In this document: positions 16,603 through 26,207 of the stretch, piece after piece | How positions within the stretch are numbered: the first letter of the stretch is position 1 | Layout of the letters: each line of letters starts with the position of its first letter | NCBI GenBank assembly: GCA_024693365.1 | Contig: JAILLF010000060.1 | Location: forward strand, 36,666 to 100,665 | Direction: 5' to 3' | DNA length: 64,000 nucleotides | Source: Acetatifactor sp. | GTDB lineage: Bacteria; Bacillota; Clostridia; Lachnospirales; Lachnospiraceae | Position numbers and translations under genes: made by a program | The notes under the pieces: generated by a model | Told to the model about the DNA's origin: nothing | The model's input: only the letters and a program-made list of their open reading frames with translations | The model's database searches: none

Positions 16603-17340
16603 TCACTTCATAAGCTCCATCGCCTTACAAAGCAGCTCCCGTTCATTTTCTACTTCCCGTAGGCGGCGCACTCTTCCTTCCGACGCGTCCTGCGCCCGAA
16701 GCCTCGTCAGAATGTCCTCCATAATCCGTTTTTGATCCTCCAAATACTCCAAAAGAAGCGGATCCTTTCTTAGGATCAAGCCCTTTCCGTAACGGTCGTA
16801 AATCTCCGTCCGGTCTTCGTCTGAAGGTTCCTTTTCTGGCAACCCTCCGGTTACGACCTTCATCGGAAAATAATACTTCCCGTCCTCAACGAGTATCCGC
16901 TCCTCCACTATTCTATAACCCTTCTCCCGCAAAAATGCCCGAAACTCGCAAAGCTCTGACTGCGGCTGCAAAATCATTTCCCGGAAGCTCTCCGTCTTTA
17001 CCGGACTGTCCGTGAGGATCCTTTGCATCAAAGGCCCTCCCATGCCGGCACAGACAAGCTTTTCCGCCTCGCCAACTTGAAACTTGCTCAGTCCGTCAGA
17101 AAGTCTGGTCTCAATCCGGTCAGATAGCCCTGCTTCCTTCACGTGAGCGGCAGCCGCCGCCAAGGGCCCCTTCCTTACGTCCATGGCCAGTGCGCCGCCA
17201 ATCTTTCCCGTCTGAACCAGATACACGTCCAAAAATCCGTGGTCACAGCCGACGTCAGCCACTCTCCCTCCGGGAGACAGCATGTCCGCCAGCGTCCAAA
17301 GTCTTTTTGAAAGAGATATGGGTTTTCCTTGCTTAATCAA
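16603..17340 (-). CDS. trmK: tRNA (adenine(22)-N(1))-methyltransferase
   Basis: Makes m1A22 in tRNA using SAM. 245 residues: SAM-binding motif [15 protein letters not shown] near residue 28, family signature [13 protein letters not shown] near residue 97, and a C-terminal coiled coil. It overlaps the rpoD 3' end by 8 bp; this rpoD-trmK order is common in Firmicutes. Confidence 0.95.
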   Translation of the reverse strand: MIKQGKPISLSKRLWTLADMLSPGGRVADVGCDHGFLDVYLVQTGKIGGALAMDVRKGPLAAAAAHVKEAGLSDRIETRLSDGLSKFQVGEAEKLVCAGMGGPLMQRILTDSPVKTESFREMILQPQSELCEFRAFLREKGYRIVEERILVEDGKYYFPMKVVTGGLPEKEPSDEDRTEIYDRYGKGLILRKDPLLLEYLEDQKRIMEDILTRLRAQDASEGRVRRLREVENERELLCKAMELMK

Positions 17341-18445
17341 GATAATCCTTCAGCTTGCGGCTTCTGCTGGGATGCCGAAGCTTTCTGAGTGCCTTCGCTT
17401 CGATCTGACGAATTCTCTCACGCGTTACGTTGAAGACGGTACCCACTTCCTCAAGCGTGCGGGCACGGCCGTCATCCAAGCCAAATCTAAGACGCAGAAC
17501 CTTCTGCTCTCTCTCGGTCAGGGTTCCAAGAACCTCCACCAGCTGCTCCTTTAAAAGCGTGAAGGCTGCAGCATCCGCGGGAACAGGCACGTTGTCATCC
17601 TGAATGAAGTCGCCAAGATGGCTGTCCTCCTCCTCGCCGATGGGCGTCTCCAAGGATACGGGCTCCTGGCTGATCTTCAAAATCTCGCGCACGCGATCCA
17701 CGGGCATGCCCATCTCTTCCGCAATCTCTTCGGGAGACGGCTCACGGCCAAGTTCCTGAAGGAGCTGACGGCTCACGCGGATCAGCTTGTTGATGGTCTC
17801 AACCATGTGAACGGGAATACGGATGGTTCTCGCCTGATCTGCAATAGCTCTGGTGATTGCCTGACGGATCCACCAGGTAGCGTAGGTAGAGAACTTGTAT
17901 CCCTTGCGATAATCGAATTTTTCCACTGCCTTGATCAGACCAAGGTTCCCTTCCTGGATCAGGTCAAGGAACAGCATGCCGCGTCCCACGTAACGCTTTG
18001 CAATGGAAACCACCAGACGAAGGTTTGCCTCTGCCAGACGCTTTTTCGCATCCTGATCGCCAACCTCCATCTTCTTTGCCAGTTCGATCTCCTCCTCAGC
18101 GGAAAGCAGGGGCACCTTACCGATTTCCTTCAGGTACATGCGGACGGGGTCCTCAATGCTGATGCCGTCGGGAATGGAGATGTCAAGGTTCTCAACGTCC
18201 ACGTCCTCGCCGGAGAGAATGATCTCCTCAGGATCAATGTCATCCTCCACGTCCGTCATGCGGAGCACGTCCACGTTGTTACGCTCCAGGGTATCCAGTA
18301 CCCGCTCCATCTGCTCCTCTTCGAGAGTCATGCCGTCGAAGAAGTCGCTGACCTCCTGGTACTCCAGAATGCTCTTTTTCTTCTTGGCCATGCTGACCAG
18401 CTCTTTGACTTTCTCCTCAAATTTTGCCTGTGTGTTTTCGTCCAT
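17333..18445 (-). CDS. rpoD: RNA polymerase primary sigma factor RpoD/SigA
   Basis: About 370 residues. Region 1.1 starts the protein; region 2 is read as [20 protein letters not shown] and [20 protein letters not shown], region 3 as [16 protein letters not shown], region 4 as [18 protein letters not shown] and [20 protein letters not shown]. The ATG at 18445 has ribosome site GGAAGG; an in-frame ATG seven codons upstream is possible. It follows dnaG by 64 bp. Confidence 0.97.
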   Translation of the reverse strand: MDENTQAKFEEKVKELVSMAKKKKSILEYQEVSDFFDGMTLEEEQMERVLDTLERNNVDVLRMTDVEDDIDPEEIILSGEDVDVENLDISIPDGISIEDPVRMYLKEIGKVPLLSAEEEIELAKKMEVGDQDAKKRLAEANLRLVVSIAKRYVGRGMLFLDLIQEGNLGLIKAVEKFDYRKGYKFSTYATWWIRQAITRAIADQARTIRIPVHMVETINKLIRVSRQLLQELGREPSPEEIAEEMGMPVDRVREILKISQEPVSLETPIGEEEDSHLGDFIQDDNVPVPADAAAFTLLKEQLVEVLGTLTEREQKVLRLRFGLDDGRARTLEEVGTVFNVTRERIRQIEAKALRKLRHPSRSRKLKDYLD

Positions 18446-18509
18446 CTTGTGGTTCCATCCTTCCATACTATTCTATTTTTCTTGCGAATTGTAGTTTACG
18501 TAAAAAACG

Positions 18510-20291
18510 CTAACTTAAGCTTACATGCAGCTTTGAAAGCTCCAGCAAAGCCTTTTTCCCTTCAAGCACCTGGGTGATTGCTTCAATGTTGCGCTCTGCC
18601 TGCTTTTGCTTATAATATTCAAGGCTGTTCTTTTTCACGGCATAGATCACGTCATGCAGGGCCTGTTCCTTCTCCTGTATCGTCTCCATCGCCGGCAATT
18701 CCTCATAAAACGCTTCTGCGGCCGCCTTTTGCTGCTCCTCGTCCTCAAAGGTACTGATCACCTCTGCAGGCTGGAACTTGCCATCGCCCTTTTCCAACGC
18801 GGCAAACATCCTCTCCGCCACGCGCGCGTACAGCTCTTCGGTGAAGTCCTGCGCCGTAACGTAAGGCTTAATCTTCGGATAAATCTGGGGATAATCTGCG
18901 ATCCAGGTGATCAAAAGCTTTTGCGCCCTCTTCGCGCCTTCCTGCGCCGCATTCTTGGACTGAACCCCGCTCTTCGGTCTTGTGACGGGCTTGTTCACTC
19001 CCGCCCCCGCATAGCTGATCACGAGCTTGCGCAGGTTGTCCACGCCAATACCGTATTTTTCAGCCACCGCCTGCAGATAGTTTTCCCTTTCGATCTCTTC
19101 CTCAAAGGAACAAAGCTTCACGGCAATCTCCCGATGAAATTTGGTTCTCTCTTCGGGATCCTTCTGGTCATAGCCGGTCTGCAGCATGCGGATCTCATAA
19201 AAGAAACTGTTTTCCGCCTTACCTATCCGCTCCTGAAAGGCCTCGCGTCCCAGTGCCTTCATAAATTCATCCGGATCCTTGTGGGGCCTCATGTTGATGA
19301 CCTTTGCGGTCATTCCTTCGTCCCGCAGGATCCCGATGGCGCGAAGTGCCGCCTTGACGCCGGCGCCGTCGCTGTCATATGCCAACAGTACCTGATCCGT
19401 ATATCGGTGCAAAAGATGCGCTTGTTCAGGGGTAAATGCCGTTCCGAGGGATGCAACGGCCTGCCCAAAGCCCGCCTGATGCATCGCGATCACGTCCATG
19501 TAACCCTCGCAAAGGATCACGTTGCCCGCCCGCGCGGTTCTCGCATAATTCAATCCATACAGATTTCTTCTCTTGTCAAAAACGTCCGTCTCCGGCGAAT
19601 TCAGATATTTCGGCTCGCCGTCGCCCATCACGCGTCCGCCGAATCCGATGACGCGGTGATTCACGTCCTGGATGGGAAACATCACGCGGTTCCAAAACTG
19701 GCTGGAAAGACCATTTCTCTCGGAAAACGTCGCCACGCCCGCGTCCCGGATCTCCTCGTCGCGATATCCCTTCTTCCGCAGGTACTGCACCAGCTCCGTA
19801 CCGTCTTTCCCCGCAAATCCAAGTCCGAATTTCTTCATGGTCTCATCCGTCAGCTCGCGCTTTTTCAGATAAGCCAAACCAACTTCGCCGTGAGGGTTCT
19901 TCCGGAGCTGATAATAAAAGAACGTTGCCGCGTCCTTATTCACGTCCAAAAGTCTCTGCCTGCGGCCCGCCCTTTGTCTTTGTTCCTCGGAATACTCGAT
20001 TTCCGGCAGTTTCACGCCTGCCCTGTCCGCGAGAACGCGAAGGGCTTCCGGAAACGAATAATTTTCATATTTCATCAAAAAAGTGAACACGTTTCCGCTC
20101 TCTCCGCATCCAAAGCAATGATACATTTGCTTGTTCTCGGAGACGGCAAAGGACGGCGTTTTTTCGTTATGAAAGGGGCAGCATCCCCAATGGTTACTGC
20201 CCTTCTTCTTCAAATTAACGTATCCTGAAATAACGGCCACAATATCACTTTTTGCCCTGATTTCTTCCACAATTTCGTCCGAATAAAACAT
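18510..20291 (-). CDS. dnaG: DNA primase
   Basis: Makes RNA primers for replication. About 593 residues from ATG 20291, which follows AGAGGAG; the frame is open further upstream. The CHC2 zinc finger is CPFHNEKTPSF with HCFGCG, near residues 38-63. The TOPRIM domain shows VILCEGYMDVIAMHQAGF and LLAYDSDGAG. The C-terminal part is the helicase-interacting region. It lies 10 bp after dgt. Confidence 0.96.
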   Translation of the reverse strand: MFYSDEIVEEIRAKSDIVAVISGYVNLKKKGSNHWGCCPFHNEKTPSFAVSENKQMYHCFGCGESGNVFTFLMKYENYSFPEALRVLADRAGVKLPEIEYSEEQRQRAGRRQRLLDVNKDAATFFYYQLRKNPHGEVGLAYLKKRELTDETMKKFGLGFAGKDGTELVQYLRKKGYRDEEIRDAGVATFSERNGLSSQFWNRVMFPIQDVNHRVIGFGGRVMGDGEPKYLNSPETDVFDKRRNLYGLNYARTARAGNVILCEGYMDVIAMHQAGFGQAVASLGTAFTPEQAHLLHRYTDQVLLAYDSDGAGVKAALRAIGILRDEGMTAKVINMRPHKDPDEFMKALGREAFQERIGKAENSFFYEIRMLQTGYDQKDPEERTKFHREIAVKLCSFEEEIERENYLQAVAEKYGIGVDNLRKLVISYAGAGVNKPVTRPKSGVQSKNAAQEGAKRAQKLLITWIADYPQIYPKIKPYVTAQDFTEELYARVAERMFAALEKGDGKFQPAEVISTFEDEEQQKAAAEAFYEELPAMETIQEKEQALHDVIYAVKKNSLEYYKQKQAERNIEAITQVLEGKKALLELSKLHVSLS

Positions 20292-20301
20292 GTGACTCCT
20301 C

Positions 20302-21306
20302 TTATATCTGCCATGACTTCGGAATAAAGATCGATTCATACAGGGAGATGGCGTAGCGATCACTCATGGCACCCACGAAATCGCAGACCACCTGCTCCTT
20401 CTGTTCTCCCTCGGAGATCAGGTTCCTAAACTCCTCCGGCAACGCTTCCAGATTCTTTAAGAAGTGCGAATACAGCGTCTCCATCAGAACCTCCGCCTTC
20501 TTCTCCTCCGCCTTCGCCAACGGATTCGTGTAGACTCTCTCAAACATGAAGGCCCGGAGCTTTTTCATGGCATCCGCGACCGTATCCGACATCACGATGT
20601 CATTCTTATCCTTGCTGTTTGTCACGATGTCGTGGATGAAGCGGTCCAGTCTCTGCCCTGGCGTGTTGCCAAGCACGGAGCGGATCTCCGCCGGCACGTC
20701 CATCTCCGTCAGGATGCCCGCGCGCACGGCGTCATCCATGTCGTGATGAATGTATGCGATTTTATCGGAAAAGCGGACCACCTTGCCCTCCAGCGTGTGC
20801 GGATTTCCGCTTGTCTGATGGTTTAGGATGCCGTCCCTCACCTCATACGTCAGGTTCAGTCCCTGCCCATCCTTCTCCAGTCGGTCAACCGTCCTCACGC
20901 TCTGGATGGAATGCTCAAACCCCAGCGGACACACCCTGTTTAGGGCGCGCTCGCCGGCATGTCCAAAGGGCGTGTGCCCCAGGTCATGGCCAAGCGCAAT
21001 GGCTTCTACCAGATCCTCGTTCAACTTCAGTGCTTTCGCGATGGTTCGCGCATTCTGGGACACCTCAAGGGTATGCGTAAGACGCGTTCTGTAATGATCG
21101 CCCTCGGGCGTTAAGAACACTTGCGTCTTATCCTTTAATCTCCGGAATGCCTTGCAGTGTATGATCCTGTCACGGTCCCTCTGAAAGACCGGGCGAATGT
21201 CACACTGTTCTTCGGGCTTTAACCGCCCTTTGGAATTCATGCTTAGGGATGCATAGGGGCTTAAATACTCCTTCTCCCACAGTTCAAGGTTTTCTCTGAT
21301 GGTCAT
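20302..21306 (-). CDS. dgt: dGTPase-like HD deoxynucleotide triphosphohydrolase
   Basis: About 334 residues. HD-domain ligands are in RLTHTLEVSQNARTIAKAL and ALGHDLGHTPFGHAGE, preceded by DRDRIIHCKAFRRLKDKTQV, the signature of dGTPases. It hydrolyses dNTPs to the nucleoside and triphosphate in known members. The ATG at 21306 follows AAAGGACG; the longer frame to 21411 lacks a site. The order dgt-dnaG-rpoD is conserved in many clostridia. Confidence 0.93.
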   Translation of the reverse strand: MTIRENLELWEKEYLSPYASLSMNSKGRLKPEEQCDIRPVFQRDRDRIIHCKAFRRLKDKTQVFLTPEGDHYRTRLTHTLEVSQNARTIAKALKLNEDLVEAIALGHDLGHTPFGHAGERALNRVCPLGFEHSIQSVRTVDRLEKDGQGLNLTYEVRDGILNHQTSGNPHTLEGKVVRFSDKIAYIHHDMDDAVRAGILTEMDVPAEIRSVLGNTPGQRLDRFIHDIVTNSKDKNDIVMSDTVADAMKKLRAFMFERVYTNPLAKAEEKKAEVLMETLYSHFLKNLEALPEEFRNLISEGEQKEQVVCDFVGAMSDRYAISLYESIFIPKSWQI

Positions 21307-21423
21307 GGATCGTCCTTTCTGACGGTATTCGTCAACATCCTCCTCAAACCTTTCAAAACTCACCCTAGCTATAATATTCTGCGTTGCAGTCAAAAATCCT
21401 TTTTTCGTCACAAAAAGGCAAAC

Positions 21424-22314
21424 TTAAAAATGCATAAGCTCTTCAATGATGAAAGCCACGTTCTTGTCCATGGCCTCATAGGCCGTCTTAAACGGTGACA
21501 TTTGGAATACGTGCCACATATTTTCAAACACGTCCAATCTAGCCACGACACCTGCTTCCTTTAGCCGGTCCACAAGACGCGTACCATCACTGAGCAGCAT
21601 TTCATTTTCACCCACCTGTACGTAGGTGGGCGGAAATCCCCTAAAATCCCCAAACAGCGGAGACACAAAAGGATTTGTCAGATCCTCTCCCTTCGCATAT
21701 GCATGGATCATGCGTTCCAAATAGCCAGGGTTGAGTACCGGATCCACGTCCTTCTTGGACACAAAGGATTCCCCTGTGGACGTCAAATCCGTCCATGGAG
21801 ACATCAAAACCAGGCCCCTGGGCAAAAATCTCCCCTGCTCCTTTAATTTCAGCGTCAGCGCCAGGGCCAGGTTACCGCCGGCGGAATCACCCGTAAGGAT
21901 TACGTCCCGGGCGCCGTATCCAACGCGCATCAGATAATCCCATACCTTCATGGCATCCTCCAACGCCGCAGGATAGGGATGCTCCGGTGCCAGCCTGTAA
22001 TCAAAGCTCAGCACTTCCATGGCCGTACAAGATGCAAGCTTTGCCGTCAGCGTTCTTGCGTAAAGACTGCTGCCGGTGGAATATCCGCCTCCGTGGCAGT
22101 GCATGATGACCTGCTTGTGAACGTGCGCGCGGTTTAAGCTCACCCATTCACAATGCGTTCCTTCCAGTTCCATGCCGCGATAATTTAAATCTTTTACGCG
22201 ACCCAAGAGTTCTCCGATCTGGTCCTGGGACTGGCGGTGCTTTTCAATGTCCGCATTTTCCACTAAACCATGTGCAAGTTTGATCAGTCTGAGTAGTCTT
22301 TGCTTTGTTTCCAT
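21424..22314 (-). CDS. Alpha/beta hydrolase (hormone-sensitive lipase family)
   Basis: 296 residues, no signal peptide. The oxyanion motif CHGGGYSTGS near residue 75, nucleophile elbow TGDSAGGNLAL near residue 140, and a C-terminal Asp and His (RLDVFENMWHVFQM) make an esterase of the HSL type. It overlaps the start of the zinc-ribbon gene's stop by one base, so it is translationally coupled with an upstream acyltransferase and membrane protein. The acyl substrate is unknown. Confidence 0.88.
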   Translation of the reverse strand: METKQRLLRLIKLAHGLVENADIEKHRQSQDQIGELLGRVKDLNYRGMELEGTHCEWVSLNRAHVHKQVIMHCHGGGYSTGSSLYARTLTAKLASCTAMEVLSFDYRLAPEHPYPAALEDAMKVWDYLMRVGYGARDVILTGDSAGGNLALALTLKLKEQGRFLPRGLVLMSPWTDLTSTGESFVSKKDVDPVLNPGYLERMIHAYAKGEDLTNPFVSPLFGDFRGFPPTYVQVGENEMLLSDGTRLVDRLKEAGVVARLDVFENMWHVFQMSPFKTAYEAMDKNVAFIIEELMHF

Positions 22315-23018
22315 CAGAAATGCAACCTCCTTCGCACGGCATTACGAAGTCTCCTTCGGGACAACATGGTTATGATTGCAATGTCAACGATCACGCAGAT
22401 CGTCACTACGACAGCGGACCAGCTTAAGCCTACGGGAACGTCCCGATACAAGTCAATAATGATTTCGTATCCCGCGCACAAAATTGCCAGCGCCGTAAAG
22501 GAATAAAGTCCCCTGACCAGAATTCCTTTGGGGAATCTGCGAACGGCCAAGGTCAGCAACTCGATCACGCCAATGGTACAGAGCACCAGCGGAATGCCCA
22601 AGCCCTGAAACCATTCATACTTGTCCAGCATTCTGGCAATGAGATACAGATACAGAATGATCGCCGCGCCGTCAAACAACAGGTAAAGATAGGGCGACCA
22701 TTTTTGATAGATCACGGCGGGCACCAGCATTACCCACAGGACAACGCAGGCTCCGATCACGGCAAGGGACCACAAGCCGTTTGGAAATGCCAGCCAATTC
22801 AGTATACCGCAGGTAACGGCCGTCGCCAGACATACCATGGAAACCAACCAGCCGAAGTCCGCCCTTTGAACCTCCTCCACGTGTGCTTTCTCCTGTGGGA
22901 AGGGTGGAATCAGGTTATCCGTCTTTATCTCATTTGGATTGATCACGGGCGTGTTACACAAAGGGCAATTCTTTGCGGTAGCATCCAGCTCCACGCCACA
23001 ATTTACGCAATAGGACAT
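22314..23018 (-). CDS. Zinc-ribbon membrane protein (DUF6320-like)
   Basis: 234 residues. The N-terminus is a zinc ribbon, CVNCGVEL followed by CPLCNTP. A linker is followed by six hydrophobic segments from about residue 55 to 215. The end is basic (RRRLRNAVRRR). It matches what I recall as DUF6320. Ribosome site GGAGGG. It stands between the acyltransferase and the esterase in a tight three-gene unit. Function unknown. Confidence 0.75.
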   Translation of the reverse strand: MSYCVNCGVELDATAKNCPLCNTPVINPNEIKTDNLIPPFPQEKAHVEEVQRADFGWLVSMVCLATAVTCGILNWLAFPNGLWSLAVIGACVVLWVMLVPAVIYQKWSPYLYLLFDGAAIILYLYLIARMLDKYEWFQGLGIPLVLCTIGVIELLTLAVRRFPKGILVRGLYSFTALAILCAGYEIIIDLYRDVPVGLSWSAVVVTICVIVDIAIITMLSRRRLRNAVRRRLHF

Positions 23019-23030
23019 CGCAAATCCCTC

Positions 23031-24329
23031 CTAAATCATCTCCGCGACCGGAATGTCACGGTTGCTTTCAATCTTCACGTGAATGCCATCCTTTACGAGC
23101 TTCCGGAAGAAATGGCGTTCCACGTCCGCCTCCACGATACTGCTGGCAAAATTGATCGTCAGCATGTCCTGGAAACTGATAATTGCACAGTTGGTTCTGG
23201 AAGAAAACGGCTGACCCATACAAATGTCAAACCGTTCAATATAAGGCCGCATGCTCTCATCCACGTAGAGCGCGCCCATGTTTGTCAGCCCTGCCGAGGA
23301 GTTATGATCCTGCACCTTAGAATAAAACTGTCTTACGACAAAGTCCTTTAAGAACAACGGCACGATGCGAATCAGCGGGTGACTTTGGGTGCGTGCGTTT
23401 GTCGTAATGTCGGCGCGAAGGAACTTATCGTTTACGTAATATCGCATGTAGTGATGAACCTGCGTTACGATCTCCTCAAACGTATACTCCCCTAGCCTCG
23501 GATCTACGCCCGGGTAAACCATGGTGATAAAATTCCGCAGCGTCTTTGAGGGGAAGAATCTTCTAAGGTTTACGGGCATTGCGATCCTCACGGGACGCAG
23601 GTGAAACCTTCGGTCCTCCTCTTGTTTTTTCAGGAGCGCGTACAAAAGAACGGCATTCAAATATTCAGTAATGCTGGCGCCATATCTCTTTGATGCGGCA
23701 ACGACTTCCGCCGTCGACATGATCCCGTCAATAATGTTTAGCGTATAGAATGGCTCCTTCGTTCCGCGGACGCGATAGGTCTTCTCTCCCGGTCTTGGCG
23801 GACAGATCTTGGAGTTTGCATAGCGCATGTATGCGTCCTCCAATTCCTCCGGATCCGGCTTTGCGTTTACGTCAAGCACAAATCCGCCGTTTTTGATCTC
23901 CACGTGTCCCAGAAGCCTTAAATACTCTGCCGTCAGCGTATGCAGAAGACACATGCCGCCCGTGCCGTCTCCCAGACTGTGATGCGCTTCCAGCGAGATC
24001 CTGTTATGATAATAATACACTCGCACAAGATAACGGTTATTCGCCCGGAAGCTCATGGGCTGACAAGGGTTCTTTACGTCCGGACGCACAAAGGGTCCGG
24101 GACGGTCATTCGGTTCTAGGTAACGCCAAAAAAGCCCCCTTCTGATGGCCGCCTTATAGGTCGGAAACCTGGGGAGCGTCACGTCCAACGCCTGTTGCAA
24201 GAGTTCCGGGTTCACTTCCTCCTTGAGTAACACCGACAGCCTGTAAACGGAAGAAAAATCCCTTCTCTGCAATGTCGGATATACGATCGCGGAAAGATCC
24301 AATTTATACCAATCCCGATGTTCTGGCAC
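23031..24329 (-). CDS. HxxxDG acyltransferase (alcohol acetyltransferase/condensation-like)
   Basis: 432 residues, start GTG with AGGAGG. The motif EAHHSLGDGTGGM near residue 125 gives the HHxxxDG active site of CoA-dependent acyltransferases and condensation domains. Later parts MPVNLRRFFPSKTLRNF and LTNMGALYV fit wax-ester-synthase/alcohol-acetyltransferase relatives. No NRPS context is present. It is first in the three-gene unit with the zinc-ribbon protein and the esterase, suggesting an acyl ester made and hydrolysed by the same unit. Confidence 0.8.
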   Translation of the reverse strand: MPEHRDWYKLDLSAIVYPTLQRRDFSSVYRLSVLLKEEVNPELLQQALDVTLPRFPTYKAAIRRGLFWRYLEPNDRPGPFVRPDVKNPCQPMSFRANNRYLVRVYYYHNRISLEAHHSLGDGTGGMCLLHTLTAEYLRLLGHVEIKNGGFVLDVNAKPDPEELEDAYMRYANSKICPPRPGEKTYRVRGTKEPFYTLNIIDGIMSTAEVVAASKRYGASITEYLNAVLLYALLKKQEEDRRFHLRPVRIAMPVNLRRFFPSKTLRNFITMVYPGVDPRLGEYTFEEIVTQVHHYMRYYVNDKFLRADITTNARTQSHPLIRIVPLFLKDFVVRQFYSKVQDHNSSAGLTNMGALYVDESMRPYIERFDICMGQPFSSRTNCAIISFQDMLTINFASSIVEADVERHFFRKLVKDGIHVKIESNRDIPVAEMI

Positions 24330-24344
24330 GTTACTGCCTCCTTC

Positions 24345-26138
24345 TTATTGGTAAGATTTCATCAAAATCTGGAGATCCTCTTTCCCTTGATAGGTATGGA
24401 TCCCAATCTGATAGGCCACCGTGACGGAATACGCTCCCTGCCCTGCAAAAAGCTTGTCCGCACTGCCCATCCCATATTTATTATCCAGGAAGTTCCGGAA
24501 TGCGTCAACGTCACCAAAAAAGATGACGGAAAATCTTGCCCCGGAGGGCACGCGCACCTGGAATCTCCCATATTTTCCTTCTTTTCCCATGCGGCTGCCG
24601 GAAAGGAACGAGACGTCACGCTGCACAAACAGAGGCTTGGGATTCCCGACGCCAAAGGGCTCCAATGCTTCCAGCTGACGTGCAAGCGCAAGGTCAGCAT
24701 ATTCCATTGGCATCTCCGCGTCAACGTGGAGAACTGGAACAAAATCCTCCTCCGTCAGCTGGCAATTCTCATTCAGGCGCCTTCGGAATTCACCAATGTT
24801 TGCTTCTTCCAGAGACAGTCCCGCCGCCATTTTGTGGCCGCCAAATTTCGTAAGAAGGTTTCCCACTTCCGTCAGCGCCGCATACATGTCATACTTTTCC
24901 ATGGAGCGCCCGGAACCCTTAACGCCCTCCTCACCCTTGGTCAGAAGAAACGCAGGCCGTCCATACTGCTCCCGGATTCTGCCCGCGATGATCCCCGCAA
25001 GGCTTTCATGCACTTCCGGCAGATAGACCACAAGCACCTTATCCCCGGAAAGCCCTTCCTCGCGAATGGTCTTGATTGCAAGATCAATCCCCTGAAGCGT
25101 CAGGTTTTTTCTGCTGTCATTTAATTCCTTTAAGTCCCTGGCCACCATTGCAGCCTCCACGTCGTCCCTGGCGTTCAAGAGCTCCAGGGCGCGCGTCGCC
25201 GTATCAAGCCTTCCCGTTGCGTTTAAGCAAGGTCCAAGCACAAATCCAAGATGGTAAGCCGAAAGATTCCGCTTGTCAATCCCGTTCGCCTCCGTCAGGG
25301 CACGTAGCCCCTGATTCTTTGAATTCCGGAGTCTGCAAAGGCCTTCCTTCACCAGGATCCGGTTTTCATCCTTTAATTCCATGACGTCACAGACAGTGGC
25401 AAACGCCGCAAATTCCAGAAATTCTTCCATTGCCGGGAGAAAGCTCTCAGCACGGAATTGTCCGGCTGCCACAGCATCCTTCGACAAGCGCTCTGCCACT
25501 GCCTGCATAAGCTTATATGCCAGGACGCCCCCGCAGATGCCCGGAAAGGGATAGGAATCCTCTCCCCTTTTCGGGTCTACCACTGCCAGCGCCTTTGGCA
25601 GAATTTCTTTCCTTACGCCGTCCGTAATTTCAAAGGGAACTTCATGATGATCCGTCACGATCACTTCCAGATCCAGACTCTTTGCAAGCTCCACCTGAGA
25701 AGCTGCCGCAATACCGTTATCGCATGTGACGATCATTTCAATCCCGTCCCGCTTTGCTTCCCTGATCAAATTATCGTTTAATCCATATCCGTCGTGGATG
25801 CGGTGCGGAATGGCCGTGTCCACGCAACCTCCAAGAAGCGAGATGCCTTTGGTGAGGATAAACGCGGAGCAAATGCCGTCCACGTCATAATCTCCGATAA
25901 CGCGGATCCGTTTCCCGCTTTTTACTGCGGAGAGCACGCCGTCCACTGCCAGCTCCATGTCCTTCAACAACCACGGCGAATGACAGTCCTCCAGCGTACC
26001 GTTTAGGAATTTGGCCGCCTCCTCCTCGCTCATTACGTCCCTGTTACGAATGATGCGCGCCACGACGGGAGCGACGCCAAGCCGCTCTCCCCATGCCTTG
26101 AAATCTGCTTTCTTTGCATATACAAACCACTTTTCCAT
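24345..26138 (-). CDS. recJ: Single-stranded-DNA-specific exonuclease RecJ
   Basis: 5'-3' exonuclease for recombination and repair. 597 residues. DHH-domain motifs: VIGDYDVDGICSAFIL near residue 82, TCDNGIAAA, VTDHHEVP; the DHHA1 part has KFGGHKMAAGLSL and the C-terminal OB fold follows. Ligands Asp/His are intact. It lies 69 bp after secDF. Confidence 0.96.
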   Translation of the reverse strand: MEKWFVYAKKADFKAWGERLGVAPVVARIIRNRDVMSEEEAAKFLNGTLEDCHSPWLLKDMELAVDGVLSAVKSGKRIRVIGDYDVDGICSAFILTKGISLLGGCVDTAIPHRIHDGYGLNDNLIREAKRDGIEMIVTCDNGIAAASQVELAKSLDLEVIVTDHHEVPFEITDGVRKEILPKALAVVDPKRGEDSYPFPGICGGVLAYKLMQAVAERLSKDAVAAGQFRAESFLPAMEEFLEFAAFATVCDVMELKDENRILVKEGLCRLRNSKNQGLRALTEANGIDKRNLSAYHLGFVLGPCLNATGRLDTATRALELLNARDDVEAAMVARDLKELNDSRKNLTLQGIDLAIKTIREEGLSGDKVLVVYLPEVHESLAGIIAGRIREQYGRPAFLLTKGEEGVKGSGRSMEKYDMYAALTEVGNLLTKFGGHKMAAGLSLEEANIGEFRRRLNENCQLTEEDFVPVLHVDAEMPMEYADLALARQLEALEPFGVGNPKPLFVQRDVSFLSGSRMGKEGKYGRFQVRVPSGARFSVIFFGDVDAFRNFLDNKYGMGSADKLFAGQGAYSVTVAYQIGIHTYQGKEDLQILMKSYQ

Positions 26139-26207
26139 TCGTATGCTCTCCAGTTACAAGGATGATAAAAGGCTGCCTAACAAAGGCAGCCTTTTGAATG
26201 CATAATC

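Noticed and set aside
18606..20228. 540-codon open frame opposite dnaG
   Set aside because: No domain pattern, no ribosome site, and dnaG is certain on the other strand.
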